From NCBI GenBank assembly GCA_032629725.1, contig JAFEVB010000015.1, positions 1,488,001 through 1,552,000 on the forward strand: a stretch of 64,000 nucleotides of DNA, in the 5' to 3' direction. The DNA comes from Gremmenia infestans (Eukaryota; Ascomycota; Leotiomycetes; Helotiales; Hamatocanthoscyphaceae). The notes under the pieces were generated by a model that had not been told where the DNA came from, did not search any database, and was given only the letters and a program-made list of their open reading frames with translations. The number at the start of each line of letters is the position of its first letter. Positions within the stretch are counted from its first letter, which is position 1. Below are positions 57,333 to 64,000 of this stretch, piece after piece. The position numbers and the translations under genes were made by a program.

Positions 57333-58502
57333 ATGACCCTCACCATTCTCTCCGACGAGACAATCCAATCCCTCCTCTGCAGCCTCAACCGTGCAGAAAT
57401 CCTCGCTATCACAGAGAATCTCGCGCGCGCCCTCTCAGAATACTCCGCCAATGCCTCTACAGGCGGCTATGCCTCCCGCTACCAGCCCCAGCGCACAGGA
57501 ATCACGAGCCCAGCCGGGCAACTAACGCTCTTCATGCCCTTCACCTCCCGCACCACCGTTGGCACCAAAATCATCAGCCTGCCCCCCGCCACACCAGCAT
57601 CAACATCGACATCATCAACATCCAAATCCCCGGCTCCGGCTCCGAAAGGTGTCGTGACGCTGCTTGATGCCAGCGGAAACGCGACGGGACTGCTGAACGC
57701 AGCGGAACTGACTGCGTTCAGAACGAGTCTCGCGTCTATGATCCTATTCAAGGACCGCAGGCGCACAGGGAAGATCGTCGTATTCGGCGCGGGCAAGCAG
57801 GCGTTATGGCATATCCGACTAGCGCTTTTGTTGAAGGGGGAGGAGATCGAGATGGTTACTATTGTGAATCGATCAACAAGTAGAGCTGAGGAAATGCTGA
57901 AGACCCTTCAGGGAGATGGACACGATCAGGCGGGTTCAAAGGTGGGGGCAAAGGTGCGGTTTGAGGTCCTGGATTCGCTGATTTTCGGGTACGCGCAAAT
58001 GGTTGAGGAGAGGTTGGCCGATGCTGATGTTGTGTTTTGCTGTACGCCGTCTGCGCGGCCACTGTTCCCGGCGAAGTTCCTGGTGTCGGAGGAGAAGATG
58101 AAGAGGGGGTGTTATGTGACGGCTATTGGATCACATAGTGCGGAGATGACGGAACTGGATCCTGCGATTTTCACTACTGTAGTTAACTCAACTTCGGGCT
58201 CTGCATCTACTGTCCATCCCACCGGAAGCAAGGGGGGTGTTATTGTAGTGGACAGTCGGAAGTCGTGTCTCCTGGAGGCGGGAGAGATTATCCAGGGGAA
58301 GATTGGGGCGGAGAGTCTGGTTGATGTTGGAGAGCTTGTGGCGCTGGAGGGGGATGAGAAGGAGGGTGCGAGGGAGTGGTTGGAGAGCGGATTTGTGGTT
58401 TACAAGTGTGTTGGGATTGCGGTTATGGATGCAGCTGTTGCCAGTGAACTGCTAGATTTAGCGAAGAGTAAGGGTTTGGGAATGTCGATACCAGACTTTT
58501 AA
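57333..58502 (+). CDS. Ornithine cyclodeaminase/mu-crystallin family enzyme
   Basis: Single exon, 389 residues, longer than bacterial members (~330) because of a Ser/Thr/Pro/Ala insert near residue 90 (ASTSTSSTSKSPAPAPK) and other loops. Landmarks: LSDETIQSLL at the start, YASRYQPQRTGI, GVVTLLDASGNATGLLNAAELTAFRTSLAS (substrate and cofactor side), the Rossmann dinucleotide motif KIVVFGAGKQALWHI followed by VTIVNRS, and DADVVFCCTPSARPLF. Members include ornithine cyclodeaminase, L-alanine dehydrogenase and ketimine reductases that reduce pyrroline-2-carboxylate to L-proline. The substrate cannot be read from sequence. The proline-racemase-like gene, divergent and 3.2 kb away, makes the ketimine reductase role worth testing. 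Confidence 0.9.
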   Translation: MTLTILSDETIQSLLCSLNRAEILAITENLARALSEYSANASTGGYASRYQPQRTGITSPAGQLTLFMPFTSRTTVGTKIISLPPATPASTSTSSTSKSPAPAPKGVVTLLDASGNATGLLNAAELTAFRTSLASMILFKDRRRTGKIVVFGAGKQALWHIRLALLLKGEEIEMVTIVNRSTSRAEEMLKTLQGDGHDQAGSKVGAKVRFEVLDSLIFGYAQMVEERLADADVVFCCTPSARPLFPAKFLVSEEKMKRGCYVTAIGSHSAEMTELDPAIFTTVVNSTSGSASTVHPTGSKGGVIVVDSRKSCLLEAGEIIQGKIGAESLVDVGELVALEGDEKEGAREWLESGFVVYKCVGIAVMDAAVASELLDLAKSKGLGMSIPDF

Positions 58503-59136
58503 AAAAGGGCATGCTTTTGCTGCTGGGCTTTAGTGATGATTATGAGGTTAAAGTAATTGCACGCGCATCAGCTCACTTGGATATCTCACTCGGTCGGAAA
58601 CAGGAACTGGAGAGTTTGAAATGTCTCTCGATTCCTGGGATATGTCATGTATCAATATCTGAAGTAAAAGTGTATTTGTATTGTTGCATGGCTGTTCATA
58701 GTAAAACCTCATTGCCTTTCCGTTATGATTTATCATTACCGCCCTTCCCACTAGATTATGTACACTCGGGAGCTATTCTAGGTAGAAGGAGTAACGAATG
58801 AGTATTGAACGGAGACATGGGTTGTCATCACCAACAGCGGGAAAACTAATGCCAGATCATTTGCAGATAATGCCTCGCCCCATATCCACGTCCACCACAT
58901 ATTATCTACATCTTCTATCACTGGAGTACGAAACAGGCTTCTTTCCTATGCGTAATCATAACTAATATAAATGTTACACTAGCTACATCTCCTTCTCTGC
59001 TCGCTGGAAATACAAAGATAAACCAAGCATGCGCGTGCAAATTGTCTAGCGGAGAGGATATATAAACATTTCATCTGACCCACACCTCAAATCATAACAC
59101 ATTGAAGAACCTAGCCATCCAACTAGCCAACACAAA
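58503..59136. other. Convergent intergenic region, OCD-like and GST 3' ends
   Basis: Nothing gene-like; short frames only. Confidence 0.5.
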
Positions 59137-60114
59137 CTACCTAGCCAGACTAGCCTCAAACTTGCCCTCAATCCCCACAATCTTCTCCACCGCCTTCTCA
59201 TACCCCTTCTCCTTCTCCAACCTCTCAGTATACGCCCACACGCCCGGGTACTTCTCCTTAGTGAGCGCCGAGCCCTTTGCGGCTATCAAAGGGAAGCTCA
59301 TCAGGATATCGGCACCGGTCAGGTGTTTACCACAGAGATATTGACCGCTCGAGGTCTGGAGCTGGGACTCGAGGAACGAGAAGTGTATTATGCAGTTCGG
59401 CTCGACGAAGGAAGTCATGAGCTTGTCGCCGACGCGGGTTGTGATGGGCTTTATGAAAAAGGGTACGGGTGAGGCTTTGATAGCTATTTTTCGTTTTCCC
59501 ATTAATCAATTGGCCTGATCCACTTCTCAAACCAGATAGATGCAATCAATGCAATCCAATTTGGTTGATATGGAAGGAATTAATGAGGAAGAGGGAAGGG
59601 GAAGCTTACTACTAGCAACCATATACAACATCATGATAATCATCAAGCTGCCCTCAGCATAATGCATAAAATACCTAAACCGCAACCATTCCTGCGTCTC
59701 GCCCCCAACCTGTCCCTCCCTGCCCTCCTCATACCGTTTCGGCAACAAGCTACTCTTGCTCCCGACCGCGAAATGATCAAGCAGGTATTCGATTATCAGC
59801 GCCGATTCAGCGATGACAACTGGGGGAGAGTTGGGGGGCGTGATGGACAAGACGGGGGATTTGCCGAGGGGGTGGATCTCTTTGAGCTCTGGTGGCGCGA
59901 GGTGTGTTTTCGGGTCGCGTTTGAAGATCTGCAGTTCGTAGGGGAGGTTGAGTTCTTCCAGGAGCCAGAGGATGCGTTGGGAGCGCGATTGCTCAAGCCT
60001 GTTTGTTGCTGTGAGTGATTTTGCGAGGGAAGGGAAGGGAGTTTGGTGGACTCACCAGTAGAGCTTGAATTTCGGCTGCTCTGTTGAAGCTGGTGCGGGG
60101 GTTGTTGATGCCAT
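59137..60114 (-). CDS. Glutathione S-transferase-like protein
   Basis: Three exons: 60114-60056, 59998-59610 and 59483-59137, 264 residues. The N-terminal thioredoxin-fold domain has LEQSRSQRILWLLEELNLPY, then FKRDPKTHLAPPELKEIHPLGKSPVL with the cis-Pro of the glutathione site, and VIAESALIIEYLLDHF with the conserved Glu-Ser pair that binds the gamma-glutamyl group. The helical C-terminal domain (FRYFMHYAEGSLMIIMMLY, GKHLTGADILMSFPL) has the usual N-capping box Thr-Gly-Ala-Asp. Substrate unknown; fungal GSTs of this type act on stress electrophiles or in secondary metabolism. Introns are 57 and 126 nt. Confidence 0.93.
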
Positions 60115-60760
60115 TGTGATATATTATCAATTGATTGTAATTGGAATTGGAATCGAGATGGATGAGAGAGAGATCAAAATTGATTCGGACAATCAATTGA
60201 GAACCAATGGACAGGAAAACTCGTTATATATACAAACGAAAAATGAGACGTCCTAAATAATCAGGTGTTCAGTGGAGTAATGAAGCTTATCGGCTTCGGA
60301 GGAACTCAGATCGCACTTAAGTAGGAGATAAGAAGTAAATGAACCTCGGCAGATGTTGAGATGAGAGGTGACGTACCGATCGAAAACGGCAGTTTTACTC
60401 GATAGCCGCATTCTTCTCTTCGGATCGGGTCTTACCCGGGCTGCCAAGTCTAAGTGAGATAGATTATAAAGAAGAGTCACTCATATCTTCAAAGTGAGGT
60501 ACAGTACAGTAGGTAGTGGTGCATTCATTGGTTACTATTTACTATTTTGCCTCCAATCACTTTCTTCTTGCTTATGTGTCACCCGTAGCTCTGAAGCTTG
60601 ATATGCATTCATTCATTGTTCATTCATCCATCCCCGCTAATAGAACATCACTCGCTACTCTTACTTTGCAGCTGTGACGATTGCTCGTCTCTACTCTATC
60701 CTGCTCACATATATACTTGTATAGATCTCGCATCTCTCACTTCCTATTTCTCATCCCTCA
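60115..60760. other. GST promoter and 3' region of the hydrolase gene
   Basis: Both genes are on the minus strand. Aside from the TATA-like run there is an (ATTC)n-like stretch near 60605-60628; no gene. Confidence 0.5.
60225..60233 (-). promoter_or_regulatory. Possible TATA box of the GST gene
   Basis: A TATATATA run about 115 bp upstream of the GST ATG at 60114, a normal core promoter distance. Confidence 0.4.
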
Positions 60761-63703
60761 TCAAGCATCACCCTTTTCCACCACCCCCAACCCAATCCCC
60801 TTAGCCCTTCCCTTCAAAACAGCCTCCATCGCCATCCCAACCGCATTTAAATCCCCAAGTAACGTCACATGTCCCCTATCACTGTTGACCCTCCCTCCAT
60901 ACGCAACCTTATAACCCGGCGGTAGCATTGCTTCTTTGGCAAGACACACGCCGTCACCACTAGCAAACGACAGATTATCATAGACATCCGAGCAAGGAAT
61001 GCCTTCTCTCCCGTCAACCTTGGCACCATTACACGTTGGGATACTCTTCCCGTATATCAGCGCTAGTGGAGGGTATCTATTCGTCTCCCCCAGTTCAGGC
61101 TTGTAGTGGCATTCTTTCTTGAACTTGAGCGTTTCGGCGAGTGTACGCTTCAAGTAGGCGATGGCTTTGTCCCGCGGCAGGGTAACGGCTGTAGAGACGG
61201 ATTGAGAGGTGCTTTGGCCTTTGTTCATTGGGTTGCTGTTGCTGCCCATTTGAGGCGCGAGAGTGCGGTCGTTCCCTCCTTCGAGATTATGCAGGATGTC
61301 AGCTGCACGCGTGGTCTTCGTGGGTGGGGAGTGGCTTCTATTATCTTCGAAGCCATTGGCGGGAAATTTTGGCGAGCTGGGGCTCGAGACTCCGGAGATT
61401 GACTTCTTGCCAGGTATTGGCAAACTCAAAAGACTACTTGAAATGTTGAGTAAGCTACCAAGGGCGCTGCTTTGTTGATTTCGAGGGGGCAACGGCGGGT
61501 CAGTGCAAGGCGAGAAGCGGTACTTGATCCAATCATCCAAGCTGAAAAAGTCCACCGGGTACTTTTCTTTGGTGTTTATATCAACAAAACAGCTGCCATC
61601 TTCAGGTAGTAAGACGAAACTTGTTCTTAACGTAAAATTGACTTGGGCTGTGAGTACCCGTGAACTTAACAAAACAGCATCGCCATTTCGTATTGGGCCC
61701 AGAATGTTCACGCATGATTGGGGCACACCGGCATAGATGACACCAGAAAATAGCTCTGGGCACTCATTGACCACATGGCGAGTGATCAAACCTCCCAGAC
61801 TGTGTGCAATAACCAAGGCACCACCGTTCCCTTTAATCGAGTCATCTTTTGATGGTTGATTGGAGGGCAATCCCTCCAGGAATTTCTTGAGTCGTTTACT
61901 CAATAGATGCGGACTTAACCGCCAATCATAACCATAGTCCCAAACTCTCAACTTGCCATTCTTCGCATTCTCACATTCATTTAAGCGCTTGAATAAACGT
62001 TTCGATATATCGACGGGGCCGATATTTTGAAGCATTCCCGACGGGTAAATCGTCTCTTCCATCCTCTCTTCGTCTTCTGGGTCAAGGCCTACCTCCAAAT
62101 CGACTTTCCGAATATTCAGTCCGACTTTGACAGGGACCCAGACTTGCCGGTGCGTCTTGGCTGACCGGAGTATCGAACCTCTGTAGCCACCCATCATCAC
62201 TACATCTCCAGTGAGAGTCTCCATGGCCCGGTCTAAAGCACTAGAGCCATCGCCAAGAGGTCTAGCAGTATCAATAGCCGCCTCTGGCTGCGAAACTGCA
62301 GCCCCAACCATTCCAGAGGCCACGGTAGGCTGGGTAATTGCTGCAGAAGGCTTCTTCTTGGTTATAGTTCCTGGTAAAACCCCTGGTAGCATATCAGTTT
62401 CTGGTCTCCATCTGGCAGGTACATTGTTGGCATTCAAAAAGCTCTTGTTGAAACTGAAACTGGAAACACGGGGCATACTTGGAATACTGGGCATGCTGGG
62501 CAATTGTGGCATCTTGAAGCTAGATCGATCCTGTAAAGAGTCCCTGATGGCTTTCACACGTGAGTTGACTTGATCATGTTGGCTTTCGAATCGAGAGTCA
62601 TCACCAAGAGATGAGGCTCTCGACAAGGAATGGTAAAGTAATGAATCGTTCGACGTTGATCGCCTTACAGCTTTGGGTCTTTGGGCTACTGTGGCACTTT
62701 GCATTGTTGAGAGATGGGGCCGAGCTGCGATTATGGGTCCATGGGCATGAGGTTTAGTAGTAGACTTGCCAGGCGGAGATTGGCTACCAATAACAGACAT
62801 GGTAGCTGAACGAGCAAACCGACTATACCTAGACTCATTCGATGGAGAAGCATCTCTGGAGCTGGGCCTTTGGGAATTAGATGATCCAAACAGGTTTCCC
62901 ACTTGTGCCATAGAGGGCAGGCTAGGTAAAAACTTCTTCAGTGCCTCCGTACTACCAGAGCGCGACCGAGTTCTGGCACCGCTAAATACGCCTGCCAAAG
63001 ATGATTGACTTTGCTGTACATCAGGGACTTTCGGGGCTGCATGCCAAGGTGATGGGACTGCTGGCGTCTCGAGTGTGAATGGCAATTTCTCTAAGTATAA
63101 TTCATTTTTTGCAGAACCTCGTTGTACTTTGTCTGGTTCAGCTTCCCCCAAATCTTTAGCACTTGTTGGTGGTTCGTATACCGTTTCTTCCACAGGATCA
63201 ATTCGATTTTCGTTCATGGCCGTGGCTGGAGGTGTCTCTACGTCGCTATCGAAAAAACCCCCACCATCCTCCATCGCAGCGGCCTTTTCTATTGCCGGTG
63301 TATTTGCAGACCTGAGTCGGGTTGCAACAGGGCTGATGGCAGGCTCGATGAGAGACCGAACATCTTCATCTTGAAACTCGGAAACGGTCATATCTTCTGG
63401 AGCTTCATACGATTGGATCGGTAGTTCGAGGTTGGACGAGGATAGATTGGATGGAAGTCGTGTATGATTTGACGAAGTTGCTTTTATTTCAATGTCATCG
63501 ATTGATTCCCGGCCCATGCCGGCACGGCTGACGTGTTCTGACATTGTTTGTACCGCGGTTCGGACGAGTTGGAACAAGGCAGCGCGTGAGAAAGCGAGGA
63601 GGATCTCAAGAGGCTGCGCGCCGGAATGCACGGAATATGTGTACTGAAGCGATAAGCCCGTATCCACTAATGGAAAATCTCTCCAGCCTTGCCTTGTAGC
63701 CAT
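60761..63703 (-). CDS. LCAT-like alpha/beta hydrolase (phospholipase or acyltransferase type)
   Basis: Single exon of 980 residues from the ATG at 63703; a second ATG in good context 53 codons on (MSEHVSRAGMGRESIDD) may be the real start, since the first 50 residues are unlike the rest. Residues ~50-470 are Ser/Pro-rich and disordered, with a short LPSMPSIPSMPRVSSF repeat. The catalytic half starts near residue 500 (VMMGGYRGSILRS, a lid and oxyanion region). It continues with LRVWDYGYDWRLSPHLLSKRL, an LCAT/PDAT-type motif, and ALVIAHSLGGLITRHVV, where Ser ~635 is the nucleophile in a [A/G]HSLG elbow. The end (GDGVCLAKEAMLPPGYKV, DRGHVTLLGDLNAVGMAMEAVL) holds a candidate catalytic His in RGHV. 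No signal peptide, so intracellular. Likely acts on phospholipid or neutral-lipid acyl groups; exact reaction unknown. Confidence 0.85.
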   Translation of the reverse strand: MATRQGWRDFPLVDTGLSLQYTYSVHSGAQPLEILLAFSRAALFQLVRTAVQTMSEHVSRAGMGRESIDDIEIKATSSNHTRLPSNLSSSNLELPIQSYEAPEDMTVSEFQDEDVRSLIEPAISPVATRLRSANTPAIEKAAAMEDGGGFFDSDVETPPATAMNENRIDPVEETVYEPPTSAKDLGEAEPDKVQRGSAKNELYLEKLPFTLETPAVPSPWHAAPKVPDVQQSQSSLAGVFSGARTRSRSGSTEALKKFLPSLPSMAQVGNLFGSSNSQRPSSRDASPSNESRYSRFARSATMSVIGSQSPPGKSTTKPHAHGPIIAARPHLSTMQSATVAQRPKAVRRSTSNDSLLYHSLSRASSLGDDSRFESQHDQVNSRVKAIRDSLQDRSSFKMPQLPSMPSIPSMPRVSSFSFNKSFLNANNVPARWRPETDMLPGVLPGTITKKKPSAAITQPTVASGMVGAAVSQPEAAIDTARPLGDGSSALDRAMETLTGDVVMMGGYRGSILRSAKTHRQVWVPVKVGLNIRKVDLEVGLDPEDEERMEETIYPSGMLQNIGPVDISKRLFKRLNECENAKNGKLRVWDYGYDWRLSPHLLSKRLKKFLEGLPSNQPSKDDSIKGNGGALVIAHSLGGLITRHVVNECPELFSGVIYAGVPQSCVNILGPIRNGDAVLLSSRVLTAQVNFTLRTSFVLLPEDGSCFVDINTKEKYPVDFFSLDDWIKYRFSPCTDPPLPPRNQQSSALGSLLNISSSLLSLPIPGKKSISGVSSPSSPKFPANGFEDNRSHSPPTKTTRAADILHNLEGGNDRTLAPQMGSNSNPMNKGQSTSQSVSTAVTLPRDKAIAYLKRTLAETLKFKKECHYKPELGETNRYPPLALIYGKSIPTCNGAKVDGREGIPCSDVYDNLSFASGDGVCLAKEAMLPPGYKVAYGGRVNSDRGHVTLLGDLNAVGMAMEAVLKGRAKGIGLGVVEKGDA

Positions 63704-64000
63704 ATAGGGGCTGCTGCTATGGATTGATCATATCAGCCGCGTGCAAAACAAAGGCCCTTGAAGGTGGAAGGGATGTTGTATAATTTGTTGTTGTTGTTTC
63801 TCCCTCAAGGTTGGTTTTTGCGCCTCATTGGCTGCCAGGAAGGAGCGAGGCTCATCATGGCACTTGACATCATCAACGACAGAACATCGCCTCCTTCCAC
63901 GGGAAACCATGGCACAGCCATTCAGTGTTGTTGATGTGTCCTGAAGACGAGTGAGTGTGCATGCTGGATCTCACTCAAGCGAATAGGTATTCTTAGAGTG
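63704..64000. other. Window edge upstream of the hydrolase gene
   Basis: About 300 bp that should contain the hydrolase promoter; a minus-strand frame of 60 codons has no recognisable content. Confidence 0.45.

Noticed and set aside
44467..63703. Secondary-metabolite cluster around the peptide precursor and the enzymes
   Set aside because: Between the GH3 gene and the hydrolase lie housekeeping genes (Rab5, Kri1); no synthase, UstY, P450 or transporter is visible, so the genes do not form a recognisable cluster.
1..64000. tRNA genes
   Set aside because: I looked for B-box words of the GGTTCGANTCC type on both strands and found none paired with a plausible A box; this by-eye scan is not exhaustive.

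Overview
The window is nuclear DNA of a filamentous ascomycete (Pezizomycotina). Evidence: about 20 protein genes on both strands with short spliceosomal introns (mostly 38-130 nt, GT..AG, often CTAAC-like branch sites), long intergenic regions, and families typical of moulds (WSC-domain secreted protein, FRE metalloreductase, Gγ with a CVVM tail, Kex2-repeat secreted precursor). A Leotiomycete is my best guess from the general character of the proteins, but this is inference.

Layout. 0.75-9.1 kb is a housekeeping and signalling block: PP1 catalytic subunit (+), a SelW/Rdx-like thioredoxin-fold protein (-), heterotrimeric G-protein gamma (-) and eIF3a (+). 9.1-12.7 kb is gene-free. 12.7-14.1 kb holds a secreted two-WSC protein, and 15.6-17.1 kb a class III aminotransferase. 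17.1-22.0 kb is a second gene-free stretch with a heptamer array. 22-32.5 kb holds an FHA-forkhead transcription factor, CLU1/TIF31 and an unrecognised 945-residue basic protein. 34.7-36.7 kb is a FRE-type ferric/cupric reductase, and 38.0-38.4 kb a Yippee protein. 40.3-42.7 kb is a divergent pair of ER membrane lipid proteins (FIT/Scs3-like and EXPERA/EBP-like). 44.5-47.2 kb is a secreted GH3 beta-glucosidase. 47.9-48.2 kb is a MITE-like element. 48.6-49.0 kb is a secreted precursor made of six 18-residue repeats divided by Lys-Arg sites. 49.8-52.9 kb holds Rab5/Vps21 and Kri1, divergent. 53.1-58.5 kb has a proline-racemase-superfamily enzyme and an ornithine-cyclodeaminase/mu-crystallin enzyme flanking a decayed gene. 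59.1-63.7 kb has a glutathione transferase and an LCAT-like alpha/beta hydrolase.

How they fit together. Most genes are independent housekeeping functions. Three groupings deserve attention. The Lys-Arg repeat precursor has the architecture of Kex2-processed repeat proteins, including dikaritin RiPP precursors, and is the best candidate for an undescribed system, although no UstY-like or tyrosinase gene is visible beside it. The proline-racemase-like and OCD-like enzymes could act consecutively in trans-3-hydroxy-L-proline degradation (dehydratase, then pyrroline-2-carboxylate reductase). The FIT-like and EXPERA genes share a 406-bp divergent promoter. Exon boundaries were read by eye from splice consensus and reading frame; for every multi-exon gene the exon lengths sum to whole codons.
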